Origin: Lachnospiraceae bacterium
GTDB taxonomy: Bacteria > Bacillota > Clostridia > Lachnospirales > Lachnospiraceae
DNA length: 59,108 nucleotides
NCBI GenBank assembly: GCA_900766925.1
Contig: CAAFXG010000406.1
Location: 1-59,108 of the forward strand
Reading direction: 5' to 3'
Shown: in pieces, positions 27,523 to 36,567 of the stretch
Position numbering within the stretch: position 1 is the first letter of the stretch
How the letters are laid out: the number at the start of each line of letters is the position of its first letter
Translations under genes and position numbers: made by a program
The notes under the pieces: model-generated
Told to the model about the DNA's origin: nothing
The model's database searches: none
The model's input: the letters and a program-made list of their open reading frames with translations, nothing else

Positions 27523-29333
27523 ATATATTATCGGTTGATGGAATTACAAAAGCATATGGGGTAAGGAAGCTGTTTGATGATGCATCATTTTTCCTTGACG
27601 AAGGAGAAAAAGCCGGAATTATCGGAATAAACGGTACAGGTAAATCCACCCTTTTAAAGATGATAGCAGGGCTTGAAGCTCCTGATACGGGAAAGATTAT
27701 ACTTGCCAATAATTATACGGTAAAATACTTACCACAGACACCTGTTTTTGATGATAATGATACGGTTTTATCTGCTGTGGTAAGGGGAAATAAAACTGAA
27801 GAAAACCTGTGGGATATAGAAAATCAGGCAAAGAATATGATGACAAGGCTTGGAATAACCGATTTTGATGAGCGGTGCGGACATTTGTCGGGAGGACAGC
27901 GAAAGAGACTGGCCCTGGTTTCAACTTTACTTTCCAAGGCCGATATTTTGCTGCTTGATGAGCCTACAAACCATCTTGATAACGAGATGTCGACCTGGCT
28001 TGAGGAACAGCTGAGGGGCTATCGCGGCTCGATTGTCATGATTACTCATGATAGATATTTCCTTGACAGTGTTACTGACAGGATTATTGAGGTGGATAAG
28101 GGGAAAATATATTCATATAAGGAGAATTACACAGGCTTCCTTGAAATGAAGGCTATGCGTGAGGACATAGAAGATGCTATGGAGCGTAAACGCCAATCAA
28201 TATTAAGAGTTGAGCTGGAGTGGGTTAAAAGAGGTGCAAGGGCAAGGTCAACTAAACAAAAGGCAAGACTTGAAAGATATGAAAATCTGGCAAATACCTC
28301 CACACCTGTCAGGGACGATGTTGTAGTTATGGGTTCAGTTTCATCGCGACTGGGCAAAACAACCATTAATTTGAATAATATTGTAAAAGCATATTCCGGT
28401 AAAACGATAATTAATCATTTTTCCTACAATTTCCTTAGGATGGACAGAATAGGGATTATCGGTAAAAACGGCTGTGGAAAGAGTACCCTTCTAAAGATTA
28501 TTCTGGATGAGGTCAGTCCGGATTCAGGAACGGTTGAGACAGGCTCCACAATAAGAATCGGATACTTTGCACAGGAGATAAAGCCGGGAATTGACATGGA
28601 CGAAAATCAGAGAGTAATAGACTATATAAGGGATGTTGCTGAATTTGTTGAAACCGATGAAGGAAAGATATCAGCGGCAAGACTGCTTGAAAGATTTTTA
28701 TTTAAGGGGGAGGATCAGTATGGATTAATCGGTAAACTCTCAGGCGGAGAAAGGAGAAGATTATATTTGTGCAGGATATTAATGTCTGCACCTAATGTTC
28801 TTATCCTGGATGAGCCGACAAATGACCTCGATATTAAAACACTGACAGTTTTAGAAGATTATCTTGACCGCTTCGATGGTATTGTAATCGTAGTTTCACA
28901 TGACAGATATTTCCTTGACAGGGTGGTAAGACGTGTGTTTGCATTTGAAGAGGACGGGAAGCTTGTTCAGAGTGAAGGCGGATATACTGATTACGAGAAC
29001 AGAATTGGACTTTATGAAAAAAATAAAGTACAGAATAATAAAAAAACATCAGAGGTACATAGTAAGCAAAACGGAAAATCCGGGAAAATGCATGAGAATA
29101 AATTAAAATTCACATATATGGAGCAGAGGGAGTATGAAACAATTGAGGAAGAAATAACAATTCTTGAGGGCAGGCTTGAGGAAATTGAGCAGGACATTGC
29201 AAAAAATTCAAGCAATTCAACAGAACTTCAAAGATTGTATGAGCTTCAGCAGACCCTTCAAAGCGAGTTGTCCGGGAAAATGGACAGGTGGATGTATCTG
29301 GAAGAGCTGGCTGATAAAATTAATTTACAATAA
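27519..29333 (+). CDS. ABC-F family ATPase (Uup-like)
   Basis: 604 residues with two nucleotide-binding domains and no membrane helices. Walker A motifs are GINGTGKST and GKNGCGKST; signatures are LSGGQRKRLALV and LSGGERRRLYLC; Walker B motifs are LLLDEPTNHLD and LILDEPTNDLD. The interdomain linker (about residues 215-270) is basic and a C-terminal coiled coil (about 540-600) is typical of Uup. ABC-F proteins act on ribosomes or DNA branch intermediates. The gene overlaps the LysR gene by 4 bases. I see no feature marking it as an antibiotic-resistance type. Confidence 0.9.
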   Translation: MNILSVDGITKAYGVRKLFDDASFFLDEGEKAGIIGINGTGKSTLLKMIAGLEAPDTGKIILANNYTVKYLPQTPVFDDNDTVLSAVVRGNKTEENLWDIENQAKNMMTRLGITDFDERCGHLSGGQRKRLALVSTLLSKADILLLDEPTNHLDNEMSTWLEEQLRGYRGSIVMITHDRYFLDSVTDRIIEVDKGKIYSYKENYTGFLEMKAMREDIEDAMERKRQSILRVELEWVKRGARARSTKQKARLERYENLANTSTPVRDDVVVMGSVSSRLGKTTINLNNIVKAYSGKTIINHFSYNFLRMDRIGIIGKNGCGKSTLLKIILDEVSPDSGTVETGSTIRIGYFAQEIKPGIDMDENQRVIDYIRDVAEFVETDEGKISAARLLERFLFKGEDQYGLIGKLSGGERRRLYLCRILMSAPNVLILDEPTNDLDIKTLTVLEDYLDRFDGIVIVVSHDRYFLDRVVRRVFAFEEDGKLVQSEGGYTDYENRIGLYEKNKVQNNKKTSEVHSKQNGKSGKMHENKLKFTYMEQREYETIEEEITILEGRLEEIEQDIAKNSSNSTELQRLYELQQTLQSELSGKMDRWMYLEELADKINLQ

Positions 29334-29392
29334 TCTGCATAATAAAAAAATATATGAGTAAATATTATAAGAGTAATAAAGGAGCAAATAAA

Positions 29393-30010
29393 ATGAAAGT
29401 ATTAATGTTAAATGGTTCACCACGTGCTAACAGCAATACATATATTGCCCTGCATGAGATGGAAAAAATTTTTGAGAAAAACGGGGTTGAAACAGAAATA
29501 ATACAGATTGGAAATAAAGATATAAGGGGTTGTGTGGCATGTAACAGTTGTTCGGGTACCGGTAAATGTGTTTTCGATGACATTGTAAATGAAATTGCCC
29601 CTAAATTTGAAGCCTGTGATGGACTTGTTTTGGGAAGCCCGGTATATTATGCGTCAGCAAATGCTACGCTTATTGCTCTTCTTGACAGGTTGTTTTACAG
29701 CTCCCATTTTGACAAGACAATGAAGGTCGGAGCATGTGTTGTTGTTGCAAGAAGAGGAGGAATGTCAGCTACCTTTGATGAGCTTAATAAATATTTTACT
29801 ATTTCCGGTATGCCCATTGCTTCTGCGAGATACTGGAACAGTGTTCATGGGAGACTGCAGGGGGAGGCTGCGTTGGATGAGGAAGGTCTTCAGACAATGA
29901 GAGACCTTGCCGAAAATATGACCTTCCTTATGAGGAGTATTGCCTTAGGTAAACAAAAATTTGGTCTGCCACCAAAGGAACAGAAGATATCAACAGGCTT
30001 TATCAGGTAA
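29393..30010 (+). CDS. NAD(P)H-dependent flavin oxidoreductase
   Basis: 205 residues, flavodoxin-like fold. The ATG at 29393 is preferred as AAAGGAG lies just upstream; the ORF is open to 29354. N-terminal MKVLMLNGSPRANSNTYIAL is the FMN phosphate-binding loop and LVLGSPVYYASANATLIALLDR the second flavin loop. CVACNSCSGTGKC is typical of iron-sulfur flavoprotein-like reductases, though the cysteine spacing here is shorter than a full 4Fe-4S set. Its 3' end overlaps the convergent AraC-type gene by 8 bases. The physiological substrate is unknown. Confidence 0.88.
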   Translation: MKVLMLNGSPRANSNTYIALHEMEKIFEKNGVETEIIQIGNKDIRGCVACNSCSGTGKCVFDDIVNEIAPKFEACDGLVLGSPVYYASANATLIALLDRLFYSSHFDKTMKVGACVVVARRGGMSATFDELNKYFTISGMPIASARYWNSVHGRLQGEAALDEEGLQTMRDLAENMTFLMRSIALGKQKFGLPPKEQKISTGFIR

Positions 30011-30764
30011 GCATAGTTTTATTTGAATATTCATCCCTGTATTTTTTGGGAGTAGTACCATATTTTTCCTGAAAGGAATTTGTGAAATGACTCTGAGATG
30101 AAAAATTATATAAGCCTGCGATTTCTGCTATAGGATAATCACTGTAAATCAGCATATTCGCCGATGCAATAAGCTTTTGGTTTTTGATGTATGAGGATAT
30201 TGATTCGTTAACTTCTTTGGCAAATAGCTTTGAAAGGTATGAAGGAGTCACGCCTATATTGTCTGCAATATCTGAAATTCTTAATTTGCTCTGTAAATTG
30301 TCATGAATATAGTCTATACATTTGACTATGGTACGCGAGTAAATATTGTTCTTGCGCGTATCCCGCATGGTTTTTGTATAGTCTATAATCATGTCAAATT
30401 GCAGCTTGTTTATTTGGTTTATGGATTTACATAAATCTGCCTGTTGGATGTAAATATCGCTCATATTATATCCAAGCTCCCTGTTAAGGCCGTTGTCAAC
30501 ACAAAAGCGTGTTGCCATTGCTGCCAGAATAACAAAATGGAACTTGGCATTTTGGATAGGATCTTGGGAAAGTATTCCGTTGTAAACCTTTTGGGATGCG
30601 GGGGAAGATTTTTCTTTATAAATTTCCAGACGCTGTAATACCTCCTCAATATTGCCGGCGGCAATTGCCATGTAAAACCCGAATTCTTCTTCGTGCTCCA
30701 TGTGCTTTGTGTTATTTTCCTGTTGTATTAGCATTTTATGATTAAGCTCTTTTTTGATACTCAT
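30003..30764 (-). CDS. AraC family transcriptional regulator
   Basis: 253 residues. I use the ATG at 30764, which GAGGAG precedes on the minus strand by 8 bases. The C-terminal 100 residues carry the double helix-turn-helix: LRISDIADNIGVTPSYLSKLF, then PIAEIAGLYNFSSQSHFTNSF and KYGTTPKKYR. The N-terminal 150 residues are helical and of no recognised sensor family. It converges on the flavin reductase and diverges from the RNA locus at 30.9 kb; either could be a target. Confidence 0.9.
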   Translation of the reverse strand: MSIKKELNHKMLIQQENNTKHMEHEEEFGFYMAIAAGNIEEVLQRLEIYKEKSSPASQKVYNGILSQDPIQNAKFHFVILAAMATRFCVDNGLNRELGYNMSDIYIQQADLCKSINQINKLQFDMIIDYTKTMRDTRKNNIYSRTIVKCIDYIHDNLQSKLRISDIADNIGVTPSYLSKLFAKEVNESISSYIKNQKLIASANMLIYSDYPIAEIAGLYNFSSQSHFTNSFQEKYGTTPKKYRDEYSNKTMLT

Positions 30765-30884
30765 CGACAAATCTCCTCATGTTTTGTTTTTTTACGAAAT
30801 ATTTCAATAATAATAAACATAGTATAACAAAAAAATGCAAAAAAAAATATGAAAATGATATATTTCTAAAATTTTTTTTTATAT

Positions 30885-30890
30885 TATAAT
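30885..30890 (+). promoter_or_regulatory. Perfect -10 box upstream of hairpin-rich RNA
   Basis: TATAAT at 30885-30890 lies in a run of A and T. The expected start of transcription, six to seven bases on, falls at 30895-30897, exactly where the closing helix of the RNA begins. The -35 region (about 30862-30868) is a poor match, so an A/T-rich upstream element may help. Confidence 0.55.
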
Positions 30891-30894
30891 AAAC

Positions 30895-31152
30895 ACAGAC
30901 GGGCAATAATGTACATGGAAATATATTGTATATGCAATGTATATTATACACAAGATGATGGTCAGGATACACAGGATAAATTGGCTGTCTGTTAATTAAG
31001 ATTACCATGGCAATGAGAGCCTAAATCATTGCCGTGTATATATATGGAATCCCCCCAAGATTCATATATGTGTCGAAAGACACACATTTCTCCTTCGCGT
31101 TTTTTGATAAACGCACAAACGGCTCACTATCCCCAAGTGAGCCGTTTTTTTC
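30895..31152 (+). ncRNA. Candidate structured non-coding RNA or leader
   Basis: About 258 nt with dense secondary structure and no convincing ORF. A closing helix pairs ACAGACGGGCAAT (30895-30907) with ATTGGCTGTCTGT (30980-30992), allowing one mismatch and one wobble. Then come hairpins at 31006-31036 (11 bp), 31040-31069 (11 bp with a bulge), 31069-31084 (6 bp capped by a GAAA tetraloop) and 31097-31114 (6 bp), and finally a strong terminator. I could not match it to 6S, tmRNA, SRP, RNase P or a riboswitch family I know. It may be a free-standing RNA or an attenuating leader of the HD hydrolase gene at 31238. Confidence 0.6.
31117..31152 (+). terminator. Terminator of the 30.9-kb RNA
   Basis: AAACGGCTCACT (31117-31128) pairs perfectly with AGTGAGCCGTTT (31136-31147), followed by further T residues. 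The 12-bp stem, 7-nt loop and T tract make a strong intrinsic terminator 86 bases before the HD-domain gene. Confidence 0.9.
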
Positions 31153-31237
31153 GTTTAAAACAGCTTGAAATTACGTGCATTTTTGGTATTATGTGTTTAG
31201 AAGAGTTTTCATACTTTCATGGAGGAAAAACATAGTC

Positions 31238-31687
31238 ATGATTTATACTGAACTTACCAAAAAAGCAATGAGGCTGGCATATAATGCACACCATGGAGTG
31301 TTAGATAAGGGCGGGGTACCCTATGTTTTCCATCCTTTTCATGTTGCCGAACAGATGAATACGGAATATGATGTGTGTGTAGCGCTTATGCATGATGTTG
31401 TGGAGGATACAAATTATACACTTGATGATATTAGGGCACAGGGCTTTCCTGATGAGATAATTGAAGCATTAAAATGTCTCACTAAGCAAAAAGATCAGGA
31501 TTATATGGAATATATCAATATCGTAAAGAACAATCCCATTGCGGTAAGGGTTAAGCTGGCTGATATTGAACATAACAGTGATAAGACAAGAATACCTGCC
31601 GGGCAGGAAGAACATTACAAATATTTGCATGAAAGATATGCCAAGGCAAAGAAAATATTGAGTGAGAGAGTGAATGAAGATGACTAA
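31238..31687 (+). CDS. Small HD-domain hydrolase (SpoT/MESH1-like)
   Basis: 149 residues. The ATG at 31238 is set by GGAGG about 12 bases upstream. Motifs follow the RelA/SpoT hydrolase half: FHPFHVAEQM, ALMHDVVEDTNYT and VKLADIEHNSD, so the metal-binding His, HD pair and ED pair are present. No synthetase or regulatory domain is attached. Small alarmone hydrolases of this type degrade (p)ppGpp; assignment to this substrate is inference. It lies downstream of a terminated structured RNA and overlaps nth by 8 bases. Confidence 0.8.
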   Translation: MIYTELTKKAMRLAYNAHHGVLDKGGVPYVFHPFHVAEQMNTEYDVCVALMHDVVEDTNYTLDDIRAQGFPDEIIEALKCLTKQKDQDYMEYINIVKNNPIAVRVKLADIEHNSDKTRIPAGQEEHYKYLHERYAKAKKILSERVNEDD

Positions 31688-32315
31688 AAAACAGAGAACA
31701 CTGGAAGTAATAGAAAGACTCAGAAATGAGTATCCGGATGCAACATGTTCACTTGAATATGATGAGGCTTGGAAGCTTCTGGTAGAAGTCAGACTTGCAG
31801 CACAGTGTACAGATGCAAGGGTTAATGTTGTTGTACAATCATTGTATGCCAAATTTCCTACCGTAGAAGCACTTGCGGGCGCTAATGTTGATGATATAGA
31901 GGAAATTGTAAGACCATGCGGACTTGGAAGAAGCAAGGCAAGAGACATAAGTGCATGTATGAAGCTGCTTCATGAGAAGTATAATGACAAGGTTCCGGAT
32001 GATTTTGATGAATTACTTAAGCTGCCGGGAGTTGGCAGGAAAAGTGCTAATCTTATTATGGGAGATGTATTTGGAAAACCGGCAATAGTAACGGATACAC
32101 ATTGTATAAGACTGTGTAACAGAATAGGTCTTGTGGATAACGTTAAGGAGCCAAAGAAGGTTGAGATGGCCTTATGGAAGCTGGTTCCACCGGAAGAAGG
32201 GTCCGACTTGTGTCACAGATTTGTTTATCACGGAAGAGAGGTTTGTACGGCAAGGACGCATCCGTATTGTGAAAGATGCTGTCTGAATGATATTTGCAGG
32301 AAAAATGGTGTTTGA
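31680..32315 (+). CDS. nth: Endonuclease III
   Basis: 211 residues, normal length; starts ATG at 31680 or 31674 are both possible. Endonuclease III removes oxidised pyrimidines from DNA and nicks the abasic site in base-excision repair. The helix-hairpin-helix LLKLPGVGRKSANLIMGD contains the catalytic Lys, the catalytic Asp lies in VTDTHCIRLCNRIG, and the 4Fe-4S loop is formed by cysteines in CHRFVYHGREVCTAR and the following CERCCLNDIC. It is coupled to the HD-domain gene. Confidence 0.95.
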   Translation: MTKKQRTLEVIERLRNEYPDATCSLEYDEAWKLLVEVRLAAQCTDARVNVVVQSLYAKFPTVEALAGANVDDIEEIVRPCGLGRSKARDISACMKLLHEKYNDKVPDDFDELLKLPGVGRKSANLIMGDVFGKPAIVTDTHCIRLCNRIGLVDNVKEPKKVEMALWKLVPPEEGSDLCHRFVYHGREVCTARTHPYCERCCLNDICRKNGV

Positions 32316-32330
32316 TTTTTTGGAGGTCAT

Positions 32331-33260
32331 ATGGCTATAGAATATAAAGAGTTTAAATTCTTTTCAGATATAGATAAATTAGAAATAGACTGTCTTGCTG
32401 TTTTCCCTGATGTAAAAATCAGGGGTATTGTCCAGCTTGTGCATGGTATGTGTGAACACAAGGAACGTTACAGGGATTTTATGTCATATCTTGCTTCAAA
32501 GGGGTATGCCTGTGTTATTCATGACCACAGAGGTCATGGTAAAAGTGTTGAGACAGATGCGGACCTTGGATATTTTTATGATGGCGGATATGAGGCAATG
32601 GTTGAAGACATACATCAACTTACGGAAATGGTAAAGGAATATGCGGATAGTGATGTACCATATATTTTACTTGGACATAGTATGGGCTCTCTTGCCGTTA
32701 GATGCTACATCAAAAAATATGACTCAGATATAGATAAGCTTATTGTTGCCGGAAGCCCGTCTAAGGTGTATGGAATGAAGGTGGGTAAGCTAATTGCTGA
32801 TATTCTCGGCAAGATTAAGGGTGGACATAATCATTCGAAAATTCTTGATAATCTTGTTATCAATTCAAGGTACGAAAAGAGGTTCCAAAACGAAGGCGTT
32901 GTTCACGCATGGATATGCTCAGATAGAAAAGTTGTAGATAAATATAATGATGATCCATATTGTAATTTCTTTTTTTCAATTCAGGGATATCAGAATCTTC
33001 TGAGTCTCACAATGGAGACATATAACAGGAAGGGATGGAAGGTTAATAAACCATCCCTGCCGATTTTGTTTGTGTCCGGCAAGGAAGATCCATGTGCAAT
33101 AAGTCCGGTTGATTTTGGAAAGACCGTTCATTTCCTAAAGGATATAGGATATAAGAATGTAAGGGCAAGACTTTATAAAGGACTTCGTCATGAAATATTG
33201 AATGAAACCGGTAAAAAGAGGGTATATAGAGATATATATGAATTTATAGCAGAGGAGTAG
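32331..33260 (+). CDS. Alpha/beta hydrolase (monoacylglycerol lipase-like)
   Basis: 309 residues. The oxyanion region VQLVHGMCEHKERY, HDHRGHGKSVE and the nucleophile elbow LGHSMGSLAVR are typical of the serine-hydrolase lysophospholipase/monoglyceride lipase group. The acid is in SGKEDPCA and the His in KGLRHEILNE. No signal peptide, so it is cytoplasmic. The substrate is not evident. It lies in a run of co-directional genes between nth and glpK, separated from its neighbour by only a few bases. Confidence 0.88.
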   Translation: MAIEYKEFKFFSDIDKLEIDCLAVFPDVKIRGIVQLVHGMCEHKERYRDFMSYLASKGYACVIHDHRGHGKSVETDADLGYFYDGGYEAMVEDIHQLTEMVKEYADSDVPYILLGHSMGSLAVRCYIKKYDSDIDKLIVAGSPSKVYGMKVGKLIADILGKIKGGHNHSKILDNLVINSRYEKRFQNEGVVHAWICSDRKVVDKYNDDPYCNFFFSIQGYQNLLSLTMETYNRKGWKVNKPSLPILFVSGKEDPCAISPVDFGKTVHFLKDIGYKNVRARLYKGLRHEILNETGKKRVYRDIYEFIAEE

Positions 33261-33265
33261 TGCTG

Positions 33266-34066
33266 ATGAAAATCAGAATATCGGTTGAACAGCATAATAT
33301 AGATGTATTCCTAAAGAAAATAATGGACAAATACCATTTTCATGAGGCAGATAAGGAAGAGCTTATGAAGGTATATGAAGAGATGCAGATTGGAATGGGT
33401 CCATATGCAGCATATAGAATTAATCACAGGGTTACCGGAATTAAGATGATAGATGATAACCAGTGTGCAATTGTTGCAATGACATTGGGCATTGGCGTTG
33501 ACAGATTATCTGACAGATATATCAGGGCAGAGCGACTGAATGAAGCTTATATGCTTGATTGTATTGCAAATGAGCTTCTGCTTTATATGTATGGTGAATT
33601 TAATGAAGCATATGCGCGCTTTCACAGAAGGTATGTGCAGCGTTATGTTTTTATTGGCAATGAAATATCAGTATCAGCAATGCCACAGATACTGGATGAA
33701 ATAAAGGGCAGGAGGGGAATTCCTTCATGGGCGCTTTCGGAGGAAACAACCGGTAAGTCGGCAGATAAGACTGATTCGGCTACAGGAGAAAGGCTTGCTG
33801 AGAGTAATGAGATTACAGCTAATGAATATGGTGTTCTGACACCATCCAAAAGTGTAGTATTTTATGCAATTTTATCAGAAAACCCAAAACAGCTTTGTGA
33901 GGGTATTTGCATGGGCTGTAATAACGCTGAATGTGAAAATAGAATAAATGACGGGGTTCAGGAAAACAGTCAGAATATTGTCAATAAATCTGATGAGGAG
34001 AGTACGAGACCGGAGGAAACAAGGAAAAATTTAAATTACGGTTTTCAAAGAATATTTGGAGGTTGA
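33266..34066 (+). CDS. MetH activation-domain-like protein with Cys motif
   Basis: 266 residues; ATG 33266 follows GAGGAG, whose bases lie at the end of the hydrolase gene. The central part (AMTLGIGVDRLSDRY, then AYMLDCIANELLLYMYGEFN) and LTPSKSVVFYAILSE resemble the reactivation domain of cobalamin-dependent methionine synthase as found in clostridial stand-alone proteins. A Cys cluster CEGICMGCNNAEC follows and could bind an iron-sulfur centre. A Ser/Thr-rich linker (about residues 155-185) and a low-complexity tail surround these. No methionine synthase gene is nearby. The family call is tentative. Confidence 0.45.
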   Translation: MKIRISVEQHNIDVFLKKIMDKYHFHEADKEELMKVYEEMQIGMGPYAAYRINHRVTGIKMIDDNQCAIVAMTLGIGVDRLSDRYIRAERLNEAYMLDCIANELLLYMYGEFNEAYARFHRRYVQRYVFIGNEISVSAMPQILDEIKGRRGIPSWALSEETTGKSADKTDSATGERLAESNEITANEYGVLTPSKSVVFYAILSENPKQLCEGICMGCNNAECENRINDGVQENSQNIVNKSDEESTRPEETRKNLNYGFQRIFGG

Positions 34067-34077
34067 GAAGAAGTTGT

Positions 34078-35622
34078 ATGGATGTGAGCAAAAAATATGT
34101 AATGGCGCTTGATGCGGGAACGACCAGTAACAGATGTATTTTGTTCAACAAAAAAGGTGACATAGTCAGCGTTGCCCAAAAAGAATTCACACAGATCTTC
34201 CCGAAACCCGGCTGGGTTGAGCATGATGCAAATGAAATATGGTCCACACAACTGGGTGTATGTGTTGAAGCAATGTCTAAGGTAGGAGCACAGGCGGAGG
34301 ACATAGCCGGTATTGGAATCACAAACCAGCGGGAAACAACGATAGTGTGGGATAAGAATACAGGAAAACCTGTATATAATGCTATTGTATGGCAGTGTAG
34401 GAGAACCTCATATTATTGTGATGATCTCATGCGCATGCCTGCATATTTGTTAGATAACAGCTATTGCGGTTGTTCGGAATACTCAATGAAGGATGCCATT
34501 CGTGACAGAACGGGATTAATTATAGATCCGTATTTTTCTGCGACAAAGGTAAAATGGATTCTTGATAATGTTGAGGGAGCCAGGGAAAGGGCAGAGTCAG
34601 GTGAGCTTTTGTTTGGAACTGTTGAGACCTGGCTTATATGGAAGCTGACCGGAGGCAGGGTTCATGTAACAGATTATTCAAATGCTTCAAGGACTATGAT
34701 GTTTAACATCAACACTCTTGAGTGGGACAAGGACATATTAAGGCTGCTTGATATACCGGAATGTATGCTCCCTGAAGTAAAACAGAGCAGTGAACTGTAT
34801 GGTTATACGGTTCCGACTCTTTTTGGAGGTGAAATCGCCATTGCCGGTGCGGCGGGGGACCAACAGGCAGCTTTGTTTGGTCAGAACTGCTACGAGGCAG
34901 GAAATGCAAAGAATACATACGGAACGGGTTGCTTTTTACTTATGAATACAGGTGATAAGCCAATTTATTCTAAAAATGGTCTTGTTACTACGATTGCGTG
35001 GGGAATTGATGACAGGGTTAATTATGCACTTGAAGGTTCGATTTTTGTCGCAGGTGCGTCAATACAATGGCTCAGGGATGAGATGGGATTTATTCAGAAG
35101 GCATCGGACAGTGAAGAAATGGCAATGAAGGTTCCTGATACCAACGGCTGTTATGTTGTTCCTGCATTTACAGGTCTTGGAGCACCGTATTGGGATCCCT
35201 ATGCACGTGGTACGATAGTTGGTTTGACAAGAGGAGTAAACAGATATCATATTGTCAGGGCAACCCTGGATTCGATTGCATATCAGGTAAATGATGTGCT
35301 TAGCGCAATGAGGGAGGATTCAGGAATAGAGCTGGTATCACTTAATGTGGATGGCGGTGCATCTGCCAATAATTATCTGATGCAGACACAGGCGGATGTT
35401 ATCGGAGTACCTGTAAACAGGCCGGTTTGTGTTGAAACCACTGCACTGGGAGCCGCATATCTCGCAGGACTTTGCGTAGGGTACTGGGCGAGCATAAATG
35501 AAATTAAGGGAAATGCCAGAATAGACAGGACATTTGCCCCCGGCATTTTGGAGGATGATAGAAAAGCCAGACTTTCGGGCTGGCGAAAGGCCGTAAAATA
35601 TGCTTTTGACTGGGCAAAGTAA
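34078..35622 (+). CDS. glpK: Glycerol kinase
   Basis: 514 residues from ATG 34078. Glycerol kinase phosphorylates glycerol to glycerol 3-phosphate with ATP in the cytoplasm. The FGGY-type motifs are intact: MALDAGTTSNRCILF, GITNQRETTIVWD, NAIVWQCRRT, GAAGDQQAALFGQ, GTGCFLLMNTG and LNVDGGASANNYLMQ. No glpF or glpD gene adjoins it, so its coupling to uptake is not seen here. A Cys-rich insert around residues 121-133 (NSYCGCSEYSM) is a slight oddity. Confidence 0.94.
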   Translation: MDVSKKYVMALDAGTTSNRCILFNKKGDIVSVAQKEFTQIFPKPGWVEHDANEIWSTQLGVCVEAMSKVGAQAEDIAGIGITNQRETTIVWDKNTGKPVYNAIVWQCRRTSYYCDDLMRMPAYLLDNSYCGCSEYSMKDAIRDRTGLIIDPYFSATKVKWILDNVEGARERAESGELLFGTVETWLIWKLTGGRVHVTDYSNASRTMMFNINTLEWDKDILRLLDIPECMLPEVKQSSELYGYTVPTLFGGEIAIAGAAGDQQAALFGQNCYEAGNAKNTYGTGCFLLMNTGDKPIYSKNGLVTTIAWGIDDRVNYALEGSIFVAGASIQWLRDEMGFIQKASDSEEMAMKVPDTNGCYVVPAFTGLGAPYWDPYARGTIVGLTRGVNRYHIVRATLDSIAYQVNDVLSAMREDSGIELVSLNVDGGASANNYLMQTQADVIGVPVNRPVCVETTALGAAYLAGLCVGYWASINEIKGNARIDRTFAPGILEDDRKARLSGWRKAVKYAFDWAK

Positions 35623-35687
35623 TTAATATACATAATTTACAGTACAGAAAATACAATAATAATACATCTTTCAAACGGAGGAAGACT

Positions 35688-36557
35688 ATGGGGATAAGTG
35701 AACAGATTAAGAAGCTTGAGGATATAAGACAAAAAATTGTTATTATTTATACGATAGCGGCAGTAATTGCACTGTTTATTGTAATTTATTTTGTTTCGAA
35801 TAATGGTATTTTGGGGGGCAACATGTTTATTGTAATTGCAGGTTTTATTACAGTGGTTGCTCTTGTGCTTACAGGCTGCGGTCCTCTTATGAAGAAGTTT
35901 AAGAAGGAATATAAGGAAATATTTCTCACATCGGTTTTGCAGGATAGCTTTGATGATGTGATTTATATTTGGAATCAGGGCTTACCTAAGAAAACGGTTA
36001 CTGAATCAGGTCTTGTGCAGTATGGTAACAGATATTCATCTGAGGATTATTTATCCGCATCGTATAAAGGAATTCATTTTGAACAGGCTGATGTTGATAT
36101 CAAAAATGAATCGGGTGGAAAAAACAAAAGTACTACGACATATTTTAAGGGCAGAATGTTTTCGTTTGATTTTCCCGACAAAAAGGCTGTTTCAATTCAG
36201 ATTTTTTCGAATAATTTTCAGTATCGCGGGAAACCTGAAGAAAGATGGAAAATGAAGAAAATTGAGCTTGAAGATATTGATTTTAACAGACAATTTGATG
36301 TTAAATCAGTTGATGAGCATGAGGCCTTTTACATACTGACACCTCCGTTTATGGAAAGAATTAAAAATATTAAAAATCATTTTGGTAACTTGGCAATGCA
36401 TTTTACACATGGTAAACTATATGTGGGTTTTAACTCATCACGGGATGCATTTGATGCGCCGATTTTCGGTAAGATTGATTATATTACCGAGAAGAACAGG
36501 ATGCTGGAGGATGTACAGGTGATAAAAGATATTATTGATGTACTCATAGAGGGATAG
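35688..36557 (+). CDS. DUF3137 family membrane protein
   Basis: 289 residues. Two membrane helices (about residues 17-37 and 44-64) form an N-terminal anchor. The long C-terminal domain (FDDVIYIWNQGLP, TTTYFKGRMFSFDFPDK, FYILTPPFMERI) matches the DUF3137 pattern. DUF3137 genes often neighbour lemA, as here, 10 bases downstream, so they form an operon. The role is unknown; membrane or envelope association is inferred. Confidence 0.8.
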   Translation: MGISEQIKKLEDIRQKIVIIYTIAAVIALFIVIYFVSNNGILGGNMFIVIAGFITVVALVLTGCGPLMKKFKKEYKEIFLTSVLQDSFDDVIYIWNQGLPKKTVTESGLVQYGNRYSSEDYLSASYKGIHFEQADVDIKNESGGKNKSTTTYFKGRMFSFDFPDKKAVSIQIFSNNFQYRGKPEERWKMKKIELEDIDFNRQFDVKSVDEHEAFYILTPPFMERIKNIKNHFGNLAMHFTHGKLYVGFNSSRDAFDAPIFGKIDYITEKNRMLEDVQVIKDIIDVLIEG

Positions 36558-36567
36558 GAGGATTAGT

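Noticed and set aside
30895..31152. 6S RNA, tmRNA, SRP RNA or RNase P RNA
   Set aside because: None of the hallmark motifs I know for these RNAs is present, and the chain of short hairpins after the closing helix does not fit 6S.
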